A program made the position numbers and the translations under genes. 64,000 nt of DNA from NCBI RefSeq assembly GCF_005484965.1, contig NZ_CP034036.1, positions 558,001-622,000 on the forward strand, written 5' to 3'. Below are positions 34,513 through 42,988 of the stretch, piece after piece. The stretch is from Brenneria nigrifluens DSM 30175 = ATCC 13028. Its GTDB lineage: Bacteria; Pseudomonadota; Gammaproteobacteria; Enterobacterales; Enterobacteriaceae. The notes under the pieces are model-generated. The model searched no databases and was not told the DNA's origin. It saw nothing but the letters and a program-made list of their open reading frames with translations. The stretch's first letter is position 1, and each line of letters opens with the position of its first letter.

Positions 34513-35693
34513 AAGAAAACATAGTTGATGACCTGGAAAACGAATATGACCGTAAAAACCAGTACGCCGGTTCAGTGCGGATCGTTGTAATCACCGCGCT
34601 GTTGCTGCTGGCGGCGGGGGTTTGGGCATGGTTTGGCACGCTGGATGAAGTTTCCACCGGCAGCGGGAAAGTGATCCCAAGTTCGCGCGAACAGATGTTG
34701 CAGTCGTTGGATGGCGGGATACTGACGGAGCTGAACGTCCGCGAGGGGGATATGGTTGATGCCGGGCAGGTATTGGCGCGGCTGGATCCGACCCGATCGG
34801 AATCCAATGTGGGTGAGAGCGCCGCCCGTTATCGGGCGGCGCTGGCCGCAGGCGCCCGCTTGAACGCGGAGGTCAGCGACGAACCGCTGAAATTCCCTGC
34901 CTCGTTAAGCGGCTGGCCGGAGTTGATCGCCGCGGAAACCCGTCTCTATAAAAGCCGACGCGCGCAGTTTGAGGGATCCGAATCACAGTTAAAAAAAGCG
35001 CTGGGCCTGGTTGAGAGTGAACTGGCGATAACCGAACGGCTAGTGAAAACCGGGGCGGCGAGCCATGTTGAAGTACTGCGTCTGCGGCGCCAGAAAGCGG
35101 AGCTTGACCTGAAACTAACCGACCTGCGTTCGCAATATTATGTACAGGCGCGCGAGGAGCTGGCCAAAGCCAGTGCGGAAGTGAATATGCTCTCGGAAGT
35201 GATTAAAGGGCGTACGGACTCCGTTACGCGGCTGGTGGTTCGCTCGCCGGTGCGCGGTATTGTGAAAAATATCCAGGTGACCACCATCGGCGGAGTGATA
35301 GCGCCGAATGGGCATCTTATGGAAATTGTCCCGGTGGATGACCGCTTGCTGGTTGAAACGCGCCTGTCGCCGCGGGATATCGCGTTTATTCATCCAGACC
35401 AAAAGGCGTTGGTGAAAATCACCGCTTACGATTACGCCATTTACGGCGGGTTAAGCGGAGTGGTGAAAACCATTTCGCCGGACACGATTCAGGACGAAGT
35501 CAAACCAGAAATCTTTTATTACCGGGTATTTATTCTCACCGATCAGGATTATCTGCAAAACAAGGCCGGCCGCCGTTTTTCCATTGTGCCGGGGATGATT
35601 GCCACGGTGGATATCAAAACCGGTGAGAAAACGGTGATGGACTATTTAATCAAACCGTTTAATCGCATAAACGAGGCCCTGCGCGAACGCTAG
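34509..35693 (+). CDS. HlyD-family membrane-fusion protein (type I secretion adaptor)
   Basis: 394 residues. A single N-terminal transmembrane helix (IVVITALLLLAAGVWAWFG) leads to a biotinyl-lipoyl-like domain split around a coiled coil (GGILTELNVREGDMVDAGQVLARLDPT and VRSPVRGIVKNIQVTTIGGVIAPNG), a helical hairpin of about 150 residues, and a C-terminal HlyD domain (PGMIATVDIKTGEKTVMDYLIKP), the family's usual ending. It links the ABC transporter to the TolC-like duct. It is the last gene of the adhesin secretion operon; no terminator was recognised downstream. Confidence 0.94.
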   Translation: MKENIVDDLENEYDRKNQYAGSVRIVVITALLLLAAGVWAWFGTLDEVSTGSGKVIPSSREQMLQSLDGGILTELNVREGDMVDAGQVLARLDPTRSESNVGESAARYRAALAAGARLNAEVSDEPLKFPASLSGWPELIAAETRLYKSRRAQFEGSESQLKKALGLVESELAITERLVKTGAASHVEVLRLRRQKAELDLKLTDLRSQYYVQAREELAKASAEVNMLSEVIKGRTDSVTRLVVRSPVRGIVKNIQVTTIGGVIAPNGHLMEIVPVDDRLLVETRLSPRDIAFIHPDQKALVKITAYDYAIYGGLSGVVKTISPDTIQDEVKPEIFYYRVFILTDQDYLQNKAGRRFSIVPGMIATVDIKTGEKTVMDYLIKPFNRINEALRER

Positions 35694-35819
35694 ATAACGC
35701 CGCGAACCTTTTCTCTTACTTTTCATCCCTTCATTTGCGGTTGCAACTGTGCGGCTTAACGCAATAATCTGTTCTTCCCGGCGTTAATTTTTATCGTTGC
35801 CTCGTTTAAGGAACCTGCT

Positions 35820-36746
35820 ATGACCGCTGTGCTGCTGTTGGATTCCCGTGCTGATGAAATCGGCCCCGTGCTGTATAACCAGGCGCCGGAACTTGAACTG
35901 GTATTGTCAGATGGTACGGCAGGGCAGGCTGAGCGTTATCCGATCTGGCTTGGCGACCCCGCCGCCGCCGCGGTCCTGCTGGCTCAAGGGGGAAAGCCGC
36001 AATGGCTGCAGTCCACCTGGGCCGGGTTTAAACCGTTGCTGGCCGCCGGGTTGCCGCGTGATTACCGGCTCAGCCGGGCCGTGGGAGTATTCGGTCAACC
36101 GATTGCCGAATATGTGCTTGCCTATATGCTGCGCCACGAACTACAGATGGATAAACGGCAACATAGCCAGGCTAATCGGCAATGGGATCACCGCCTGCCG
36201 GGTTCTCTTGCCGGCAAAACGGTACTTATTGTCGGCGCTGGCGAAATCGGATGTGAAGTCGCGAGCTTCCTGCACCCCTTCGGGGTTGAACTGCATGGCA
36301 TCGTAAATACGCCCCGCAGGTTACCTCACTTTAAACAAGTATTTGGGATCGCCGGGTTGCAACAGGCCGTGCAGGATGCCGACTATGTGATTAACCTACT
36401 GCCTGACACTTCGGCCACGGCGGATATCTACCATTCCGCCCTGTTTACCGCGATGAAGGCGTCAGCCTTATTTATCAACGTTGGCCGGGGAACGGCGGTC
36501 GTTGACGACGACTTGCTCGCAGCCTTGCGCAATCACCAGATTGCCGGCGCGGTGCTGGATGTGTTCAGACAGGAGCCGTTGCCCGCATCCCATCCGTTCT
36601 GGCTGGAGCCGAATCTTGCCGTTAGTGCTCATATCGCCGGCCCGATGGTGCCGGGATTACTCGGGCGCTTATTTCTGGATAACCTGGCCCGTTTTCGACA
36701 GGGAAAGGTCTTACGGGGCGAGATTGATTTTGCTCAAGAGTATTAA
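35820..36746 (+). CDS. D-isomer-specific 2-hydroxyacid dehydrogenase
   Basis: 308 residues with the NAD(P)-binding region VLIVGAGEIGCEVASFLHPFG and the family catalytic triad: Arg in FINVGRGTAVVDDDLL, Glu in VLDVFRQEPLP and His in VSAHIAGP. The N-terminal half carries the short GhrA-like layout (no 100-residue lid), and the family includes glyoxylate/hydroxypyruvate reductases. AAGGA ribosome site before ATG 35820. It stands alone between the adhesin operon and the tRNA; the substrate is not predictable. Confidence 0.9.
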   Translation: MTAVLLLDSRADEIGPVLYNQAPELELVLSDGTAGQAERYPIWLGDPAAAAVLLAQGGKPQWLQSTWAGFKPLLAAGLPRDYRLSRAVGVFGQPIAEYVLAYMLRHELQMDKRQHSQANRQWDHRLPGSLAGKTVLIVGAGEIGCEVASFLHPFGVELHGIVNTPRRLPHFKQVFGIAGLQQAVQDADYVINLLPDTSATADIYHSALFTAMKASALFINVGRGTAVVDDDLLAALRNHQIAGAVLDVFRQEPLPASHPFWLEPNLAVSAHIAGPMVPGLLGRLFLDNLARFRQGKVLRGEIDFAQEY

Positions 36747-36930
36747 ACGGTTTTTCGCTGAAAAGAGCTTGCCAGTGCCAATCGATTGGGACATAATGCT
36801 GTCCGCTAAGTGGGTTTTTAAGATAAATATCTATAAAATTCATATGGTTGTATAGGTTAATCCACTATATCGCTCCCGGTCCGTCAAAACAGCTTTTCAA
36901 CGGTACTGAGAGATCATAAGCTGGTCATAT

Positions 36931-37006
36931 GCGGGAATAGCTCAGTTGGTAGAGCGCAACCTTGCCAAGGTTGAGGTCGCGAGTTCGAGCCTCGTTTCCC
37001 GCTCCA
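36931..37006 (+). tRNA. tRNA-Gly (anticodon GCC)
   Basis: A 76-nt cloverleaf. Acceptor GCGGGAA pairs with TTCCCGC before TCCA, the D-arm is GCTCAGTTGGTAGAGC, the anticodon stem-loop is CAACCTTGCCAAGGTTG with anticodon GCC, and the T-arm is GCGAGTTCGAGCCTCGT. CCA is encoded. The sequence is very close to enterobacterial tRNA-Gly(GCC). tRNA-Gly genes are frequent integration sites, and accessory genes follow. Confidence 0.97.
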
Positions 37007-37048
37007 AATTCTTTTCTATAGACGTCCGCTAAAGTCTGTAGGTCTATG

Positions 37049-37074
37049 AAAAAAGAGCGAAAAGCTCTTTTTTT
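37049..37074 (+). terminator. Rho-independent terminator of tRNA-Gly
   Basis: AAAAAGAGC (37050-37058) and GCTCTTTTT (37064-37072) form a 9-bp stem with a 5-nt loop, running into a T-tract to 37074. Confidence 0.9.
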
Positions 37075-37243
37075 GTTTCCGGGGCAATCCGCTGAAAACC
37101 ACCGTCAACCGTAAGTATCCCGATAATCCGAACAGAACGTCTGCCACTACCCGCTCTGGTTCAGCTGTTCCGGAGTGGCAAGCGCAGACGGATTATGGAT
37201 TGACAGCCGCTGCTTTCCCTTGCGGCGAAAAGCCGATAAGCGG

Positions 37244-38116
37244 CTACCGGGACAATTGCTCTCTCAAGAATTCGATGAAGCGTTGCGTTTTCGCAGGAAG
37301 CAAACGTGTCTCGGTTATTGCATAGACGGGAGCGGAATTACCTTTCCATTGAGGTAACACACGTCGTAACCGTCCTTCGTTAACATCGCTGGCGGCTATT
37401 TCTTCCGGCATCAGGATGATGCCCATACCCAGTGTTGCCAGGCGCCGAATCATGCCGATATTGTTGAGCACAAACCGGCCGCCCACTGAGACCGTGGTTG
37501 TGTTTGTGCCGTCATGCAACGTCCATGTATTGGTTTTCGACATACCGATGCATTCGTGTTGTTCCAGATCTTCAGGTCTGTCGGGTTCGCCCGAGAGCTC
37601 GAGATAGCCTGGAGATGCATAGAGGCAGGTTGAGAGACGTGCCAGCGGGCGTGCGATCAACTGCGAATCCTCGGACTCTCCCATGCGGATGGCCACATCG
37701 AAGGGTTCGCTTACCAGGTCGACCCGCCGCGGGGTCAGATCGAAATCGAAGGTGATGCCGGGGTAATGCCGGGCAAATTCGGCGATCGCTGGGGCCAGGT
37801 AATTGATAGCGAAGTCCACAGGCAGAGAAACGCGAAGCACGCCACTGGGTTGGGCCAACATCTCTCCTAATTGTTCATGCGCGAGCCTGGCCTCGTCGAC
37901 GATGCGTTTGCTACGCTCGAAATAGAGCAGGCCAGCCTCAGTCAGTTCGACCTTGCGTGTCGTACGGTGCAGCAAACGCAAGCCTATGGCCTTTTCCAGT
38001 GCGCTGATCCGTCGTGACAAGGTAGAACTCGGCATCCCCATCTTTTCGGCGGCACCGCGGAAGCTTTTTGCTTTGACGACTTCTACGAACAACGACATGT
38101 CATTCAAAAGTATCAT
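37244..38116 (-). CDS. LysR-family transcriptional regulator
   Basis: 290 residues. The N-terminal winged helix is SLFVEVVKAKSFRGAAEKMGMPSSTLSRRISALEKAIGLRLLHRTTRKVELT. The periplasmic-binding-like effector domain follows (GVLRVSLPVDFAINYLAPAI, FDVAIRMGESEDSQLIARPL, IRRLATLGMGIILMPEE). It belongs to the CrgA/DsdC-like group by the TRKVELTEAG form. It is divergent from the truncated flavin oxidoreductase and isochorismatase-like gene, which it probably controls through the dyad at 38133-38149. An alternative ATG seven codons in (MSLF) is possible. Confidence 0.93.
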   Translation of the reverse strand: MILLNDMSLFVEVVKAKSFRGAAEKMGMPSSTLSRRISALEKAIGLRLLHRTTRKVELTEAGLLYFERSKRIVDEARLAHEQLGEMLAQPSGVLRVSLPVDFAINYLAPAIAEFARHYPGITFDFDLTPRRVDLVSEPFDVAIRMGESEDSQLIARPLARLSTCLYASPGYLELSGEPDRPEDLEQHECIGMSKTNTWTLHDGTNTTTVSVGGRFVLNNIGMIRRLATLGMGIILMPEEIAASDVNEGRLRRVLPQWKGNSAPVYAITETRLLPAKTQRFIEFLREQLSR

Positions 38117-38132
38117 CGAATTGTCCCATTTT

Positions 38133-38149
38133 TGGATTAAAGTAATCCA
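38133..38149. promoter_or_regulatory. 7-3-7 dyad, likely LysR-type operator
   Basis: TGGATTA-AAG-TAATCCA, perfect arms, 17 bp upstream of the lysR start and 70 bp upstream of the divergent gene. Position and symmetry fit a LysR-type recognition site; the match to T-N11-A is loose. Confidence 0.6.
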
Positions 38150-38218
38150 TGTTGCCCTATTTATTGCAACCTCAACAAGAGAGATGATGAGAACACGAAA
38201 TTAATTGAGGTTATCATC

Positions 38219-38413
38219 ATGAGCAAACTGTTTACTTCAGTCCGCATCGGCCGCTACACCCTCCCGAACCGCCTGGTGATGGCTCCCATGACCCGCTCAT
38301 GCGCTGATGATGAGACCGGTATGCCGACCAAACTGCTCGCGGCGCAAGACGCTCCGCGCGATATCGGAGAAGCGGCAGGGTCGTGCTTTTCGACGCACCT
38401 GGGCTACTCTTAA
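38219..38413 (+). pseudogene. Truncated NADH:flavin oxidoreductase (Old Yellow Enzyme family) remnant
   Basis: The first about 38 residues (MSKLFTSVRIGRYTLPNRL, then VMAPMTRS and GMPTKLLA) match the N-terminus of OYE-type FMN enzymes, which normally run about 350-370 residues. After that the frame drifts into unrelated sequence and stops at codon 65, so nearly the entire barrel is missing. An internal deletion joined the 5' end to the leader of the next gene. The intact start and upstream dyad may still drive the downstream isochorismatase-like gene. Confidence 0.8.
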
Positions 38414-38443
38414 TTTGCACCAAACAAAACGAGGACTTTTACT

Positions 38444-39049
38444 ATGGCTCAAGAAAGATTCACCGCTGAGAATTCCGCATTGCTGCTGATTGACCACCAG
38501 GTCGGCACGATGCAGTTGATCAAAAACATCGACTCCCAGTTCGCCGGCAAGCAGGCGATCGCGCTGGCCAAAATGGCGAAGATCCTGAACCTGCCAACCG
38601 TGATTACTTCTAGCCAGGAAGACCGTGCCCAGGGGCCGATTATGCCGGAAATCGCCGAAATCCTGCCCGAAGCGCACGACGCGCGCATCAAGCGTCCCGG
38701 CGTGGTCAATGCCTGGGCCTACCCCGAGTTCCGCGATGCGGTGCTCGCCACCGGGCGCAAGAACCTGATTATGGCCGGCGTGACCACCGACGTTTGCTTA
38801 ATCTTCCCGGCCATCGACGCTGCGCTTGAAGGGTTTGCCGTGCAGGCGGTGATGGATGCTTCGGGTTCGCCCAGCGACCTGTCCGAGGAATTCTCCCGCC
38901 AGCGCATGCATGACGCCGGGGTGGTGCTCACCGCCACCAACACGCTGATGGCCGAGATCGCGCAGGACTGGTCCACTCCGGACGGGCAGCAACTGATCGG
39001 CCTGTTGTTCAGCGACGTGTTCCCGGCTCTGGGGGCTGGAATTTCTTGA
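38444..39049 (+). CDS. Isochorismatase-like cysteine hydrolase (YcaC-like)
   Basis: 201 residues. The catalytic Asp is in ALLLIDHQVG, the Lys in ARIKRPGVVNAW and the nucleophile Cys in AGVTTDVCLIFPAIDA, giving the Asp-Lys-Cys triad of the isochorismatase-like fold. Length and the LLIDHQ...MQLIKN opening resemble the YcaC group of uncertain substrate. ATG 38444 follows ACGAGGA. It lies 30 bp after the truncated oxidoreductase, so is probably in the LysR-controlled transcript. A hydrolase of amides or nitrogen-containing compounds is likely; the substrate is unknown. Confidence 0.9.
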   Translation: MAQERFTAENSALLLIDHQVGTMQLIKNIDSQFAGKQAIALAKMAKILNLPTVITSSQEDRAQGPIMPEIAEILPEAHDARIKRPGVVNAWAYPEFRDAVLATGRKNLIMAGVTTDVCLIFPAIDAALEGFAVQAVMDASGSPSDLSEEFSRQRMHDAGVVLTATNTLMAEIAQDWSTPDGQQLIGLLFSDVFPALGAGIS

Positions 39050-39056
39050 TAGCGTG

Positions 39057-39092
39057 CCTGCATATGGAGCGCTAGAGCGCTAAAAATGCAGG
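39057..39092. repeat. Nested inverted repeat downstream of the isochorismatase-like gene
   Basis: CCTGCAT (39057-39063) pairs with ATGCAGG (39086-39092), and inside it AGCGCT is repeated as AGCGCT-AG-AGCGCT (39068-39081). This is a two-tier hairpin without a following T-run. It could end transcription weakly or stabilise the 3' end. Confidence 0.5.
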
Positions 39093-39215
39093 ACCGTCGG
39101 CCCTTGCTCAATTGTGCGGCAGCCGGCGGTATCCCTTAACTGTTACGACAATCTGAATCGTTTAGATGTTCGTAATTCTTTAAGCTGAACTGCTATGAGT
39201 AATGAACAATAATCC

Positions 39216-40085
39216 ATGACAAAATCGACCAATTTCACTCACCACACTACGGTAGTAAATGGTGTCCGCCTTCATTACGTGATGGCGGGTTCTGGCGATC
39301 CTCTGGTCCTTCTACACGGGTGGCCACAGAGCTGGCGAGAATGGCACCACCTAATTCCTATTCTGGCTTCTCGTTTTACCGTCATTGCGCCCGACATGAG
39401 AGGTTTTGGCGACTCGGACAAGCCAACCGGCGGTTATGACAAGCGCACAGTGGCGCAGGACATCCGACAACTGGTACAACATCTCGGTTTTTGCGAAATT
39501 AACCTGGTTGGACATGATATCGGCATGATGGTTGCCTACGAGTACGCATCGGCACATCCGAAAGAGATCCGCCGGCTCGCGGTTCTGGAAGCCGGGCTTC
39601 CGGGACTGGGACTGGAAGCGCTTATGAATACCGCCAAGTTCCCTCAGTTCTGGCATTTTGGTTTCTTCAGTGCGCCGGGTGTGGCGGAAACGCTGATCGC
39701 CGGTCGGGAAAAAATGTTCCTGGCGCATTTCATCCGCCATCTGGCCTACGACACTTATGCCGTCACCGAAGACGACCTCAATGAATATTCTGAGCGAATG
39801 AGTGCCCCCGGCGCTCTGCGCGCCAGCTTCGAGCATTACCGGGCATTTCCCGTCGACGCGCGCAACAACCAGGAGCACGCCCGAACTAAGCTGCCGATGC
39901 CTGTTCTCGGGATCGGGGGCGAGTACTGCATGGGCGATCAGGTCGGCCACATCATGCGCCCGTTGGCGGACAACGTGCAAACGGCGGTTGTTGAACGAAG
40001 CGGTCATTGGATCCCTGAAGAGCAACCCGAACAACTGGCCGCCCTGCTGGTCGAATTTTTCACCACGACGTCAGCCGGCGTGTAG
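39216..40085 (+). CDS. Alpha/beta-hydrolase, epoxide-hydrolase-like
   Basis: 289 residues. The oxyanion motif HGWPQSW (residues 34-40), the nucleophile elbow LVGHDIGMM with Asp101, and the catalytic His264 (RSGHWIPEEQPE) are visible. An aspartate nucleophile with HGWP is typical of epoxide hydrolases and haloalkane/fluoroacetate dehalogenases, so the choice among them is open. The cap domain is the stretch around residues 135-215. It is separate from the gene before (166 bp) and co-oriented, so is probably part of the same detoxification-type cluster. Confidence 0.88.
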   Translation: MTKSTNFTHHTTVVNGVRLHYVMAGSGDPLVLLHGWPQSWREWHHLIPILASRFTVIAPDMRGFGDSDKPTGGYDKRTVAQDIRQLVQHLGFCEINLVGHDIGMMVAYEYASAHPKEIRRLAVLEAGLPGLGLEALMNTAKFPQFWHFGFFSAPGVAETLIAGREKMFLAHFIRHLAYDTYAVTEDDLNEYSERMSAPGALRASFEHYRAFPVDARNNQEHARTKLPMPVLGIGGEYCMGDQVGHIMRPLADNVQTAVVERSGHWIPEEQPEQLAALLVEFFTTTSAGV

Positions 40086-40290
40086 CGGTAACCAGGATGA
40101 TTATAATGAGCGTACGCATTCTGACACAAAGATGATCGGATAACGGACGTTACGGAGACATCCGCACGGTAAGGTCAATAGCTGAGAAAACGGCGGAGCC
40201 TATTCTCCGGGCGAGGGCTACGCCGTCGATTCATGCTTTTTAGTGGAGTGGCCGCATCACCACCGTGAAGCGAGGTTTTTGTCCAGACGA

Positions 40291-41045
40291 TTATCTGGAC
40301 AGTACATTACCGCTGAACATTCCGCCCCGGAACACCATGGCGGCAGGATCGGTGGTAAAAAGCACCAGATCGGTATCTTCATCAGCGTAAACGTCATATT
40401 CCTTATCATCACGGATAAGGACGCTTTCTCCATTCTTCAGTCGCTGGTCACCTATGTTTGCGCTTCCCTGAAAGACATACAGCAGCCTCGTCACGCCTGG
40501 AGTGGGTATTGCCGGCAATGCCAGATGATTTCCTTCATGTAACCGGACATCATGCAGCCAGGCCTGGGCGCGAAAAATGAGAGGAGCAAACGAGGGGCTG
40601 CAACAAGCCGCCAGCTGTTTTCACTGTAGGTGGAAGCGAAGTCGTGGAACTGTACCTGCGGCGGCAGATCAGGTTCAGATGGGCGAACAAATATCTGCAG
40701 GCATTGCATCGCATCGGTTTCGCCGATGACCCGCTCTTCATGCTGGAATGTATGGCCGGCATTCATCAGCATAAGCCGTGTATTGGATATTTCTTCCGTA
40801 TTGCCCACAGTGTCCAGATGGAGCATCTGCCCGGCGCGCACATAGGTGAGTATTTCGTCATCCCGATGAGGATGCATGGCAATGACCGTACCCGGCTTAA
40901 TATAGGCGTGATCGATACGTCCTATCGCTCCGATTCCACTGTCGCCCGACTCTTCAGCCATACCCGGCCAAAGTATTTCAATACCAAAGCCGCCTGAACC
41001 ATGTTTGCGCTTCAGGCTACGGTCGATTTTGATCATCTCGGTCAT
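40291..41045 (-). pseudogene. Pirin-family protein, single-base frameshift
   Basis: The first part (184 codons from 41045) is a good pirin N-domain with metal ligands in AMHPHRDDEILTY and AGHTFQHEE. After SWRLVAAP the frame runs into unrelated residues and stops. Moving by one base restores the family continuation SFAPLIFRAQAWLHDVRLHEG...GVTRLLYVFQG through to 40291. The break lies at the G4 run (C4 on the coding strand) at 40594-40597; one more base would repair it. Pirins are cupin proteins, some with quercetinase activity. This is either a real lesion, a slippage site or a sequencing error. Confidence 0.85.
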
Positions 41046-41165
41046 GAGTCTGTCCTCAGTAATAGTGCTTTGGTTTGCTGGCTCTCGTTCAATACGATAA
41101 ACCGGTTTACTCAGTTAGTAGATGCGCCACAGTTCCCTTAAAAACCTTTATTGAGCGTGCACTTT

Positions 41166-41882
41166 TTACCAGTTTTCACGATAGGGTCTGACTTCAGTTT
41201 CAAAGCTCCAGCCCTGAGGTGACTGGGTTGTCAGGTTGTAAGCGGTTTCGGCCACCGCGCTTGGGGAGACAAATTCATCCGCTGCCTTATCGGACATTTT
41301 TTTCCGCGTTGCAGGAAGATCCACAATCCCATCAATGATGAGCAGCGAAACATGAATGCCTGCGGGCCAGAGTTTACGCGCCATGGATTCCGCCAGGCTG
41401 CGTTGCGCGGCCTTAGCCGGAGCAAATGCGGCAGTATTTGCGCCTCCGCGGCGTGATGCCGTTGCCCCAATAAAGACGATATTGCCTTTCCCGCCCGCTT
41501 TCATTGCCGGAATGACCTGTTTGGCGCAAAGTAAAGAGCCGAGTGCGTTGACCCGCCAGGCCGATTCAAATTGTTCGGGCGTTACACTTTCGATATCTGA
41601 AAGCGCACCGGAACCGGCATTGAAAAGTAGCACATCTGTTTCACCTAGCTCCCTGCGTATCGCATCAAACGCTTCCACGACGGATTCCGCGTTACCTACA
41701 TCGCAGGCATAAGCGTGCGCATGGTCGATTTGAGCGGCGAGCGATTGAGTTCGTTCAAGATTGCGTGCAAGCAATGCGACGGCGTAGCCTGCGGCGGAAA
41801 AACGCTGGGCTAAAGCTTGACCGTTGCCTTCGCCTGCGCCGGCAATAACAGCGACAGGGAGGTTGAGTGTGTTCTTTGTCAT
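41166..41882 (-). CDS. Short-chain dehydrogenase/reductase with Phe in place of the catalytic Tyr
   Basis: 238 residues from ATG 41882 (an upstream ATG at 41897 has the AGAGA site between the two, so it is disfavoured). The cofactor motif AGAGEGNGQAL (residues 14-24) and NAG (88-90) are present, as are Ser143 and Lys157. However, the YxxxK motif reads FAPAK, with Phe153 in the Tyr place. Some SDR subfamilies lack this Tyr and may have altered chemistry. It is divergent from the second pirin gene, with 361 bp between. Confidence 0.85.
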   Translation of the reverse strand: MTKNTLNLPVAVIAGAGEGNGQALAQRFSAAGYAVALLARNLERTQSLAAQIDHAHAYACDVGNAESVVEAFDAIRRELGETDVLLFNAGSGALSDIESVTPEQFESAWRVNALGSLLCAKQVIPAMKAGGKGNIVFIGATASRRGGANTAAFAPAKAAQRSLAESMARKLWPAGIHVSLLIIDGIVDLPATRKKMSDKAADEFVSPSAVAETAYNLTTQSPQGWSFETEVRPYRENW

Positions 41883-42243
41883 AATGGTCTCTTCCATATC
41901 CTCACAGTTTTATTAACGAATAACAGAATAGGGTTGGAAATTTTTCAATTAATACCAGTTAAATTATGGCCTAATATTTTTTTGAATATACATGATAAAT
42001 CGGAATTTATTATTCCATACATGGGATAATGTATCTTAATATTTTGAAATATAATTATTTTTCATTTGTGCCGTTATAGAGGTTTTTTATTCCCTTGGGC
42101 AGGGAGTCTGGTTGTCCTGATGGTTTTCGGTTAGGTTGTACTCACTAGTGATAATTTCAGAAGTTTTCCGCAAGCGAAAAAGGGAATGTTCGACAGGGAA
42201 ACTATGTCGCCGAGAAAACTGAAAAAGACGTTTGGAGTCAATG
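41883..42243. promoter_or_regulatory. AT-rich divergent promoter region between SDR and pirin genes
   Basis: No gene is seen. The stretch is much lower in G+C than its neighbours (41941-42000 has 11 G+C in 60), a sign of acquired DNA and a probable location of two divergent promoters. The ribosome site GGAG at 42234-42237 serves the pirin gene. Confidence 0.5.
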
Positions 42244-42981
42244 ATGATTAATATTCTACGCGCGGATCCCGCATCGGCATTTGAATATGGTCCCTTCAGG
42301 ATCCTACGCATCCGTCCGGGCAAAATTGCGTCTGGAAATAATGATAGTGCCTTTGGACCGATAAGTGTGATTGATCATGTCAATCTTGCACCGGGCGCAT
42401 TAATAAAAATGCGCGAGGAGATGAATGATGAAATCCTGAGCTACGTGTGGCGTGGTTCGATAATGCATGAAGACGCCGATGGTCAGAGGATCCCGCTTTC
42501 GCCAAAAAAACTGATGATGATGAATGCAGGGAAAGGCATCCGGCATGAAGAATCCGCACCCTTTGTCGCGGCGGAACTGCTGCGGATTTATATCCGTCCA
42601 CGCCGCGCAGATCTGGATAGCCGGATTCAGTTTATGGACCGTTTCCAGGGCGTGCGCCAGAATGAATGGAGCTTGTTGGCGGGGCCGGAAGGACATAATG
42701 CCCCATTGGAGATTCGTCAGGACGTCATCGCTTATGATATCAGTCTTGAACAGGGCGCTCACGCGGATATTCCCCGATACTCAGGCATGGCTCAATGGCT
42801 GTATGTGGTGGATGGAGAGCTCAAGATGGGGGATTATGTTTTGGGAAAGGGAGATGCGATCAGTGCTCAGGATGAAGCGTTATCTTCGGTGACTGCAACC
42901 CAGAATACCACTCTGATATGTTTTCTGGTGAATATTGGGTCACAGGGTGTTATGGATGGTTTAATCAGCGGACAGAAATGA
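42244..42981 (+). CDS. Pirin-family protein lacking the first two metal-binding histidines
   Basis: 245 residues from ATG 42244 (ATG 42241 is also possible but only 3 nt from the GGAG site). The two cupin halves are visible: FGPISVIDHVNLAPGALIKM...NDEILSYVWRGSIMHED, MMMNAGKGIRHEES, then LEQGAHADIPRYSGMAQWLYVVDGELKMGDYVL. The usual HxH motif reads REEM here, so two of the four metal ligands are missing while the later RHEE is kept. Metal binding is therefore doubtful. It differs from the frameshifted pirin upstream in orientation and sequence and is not a recent duplicate. Confidence 0.86.
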   Translation: MINILRADPASAFEYGPFRILRIRPGKIASGNNDSAFGPISVIDHVNLAPGALIKMREEMNDEILSYVWRGSIMHEDADGQRIPLSPKKLMMMNAGKGIRHEESAPFVAAELLRIYIRPRRADLDSRIQFMDRFQGVRQNEWSLLAGPEGHNAPLEIRQDVIAYDISLEQGAHADIPRYSGMAQWLYVVDGELKMGDYVLGKGDAISAQDEALSSVTATQNTTLICFLVNIGSQGVMDGLISGQK

Positions 42982-42988
42982 GGGTATA

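Noticed and set aside
37007..37243. att site or integrase after tRNA-Gly
   Set aside because: No repeat of the tRNA 3' end and no recombinase gene was seen in the window.
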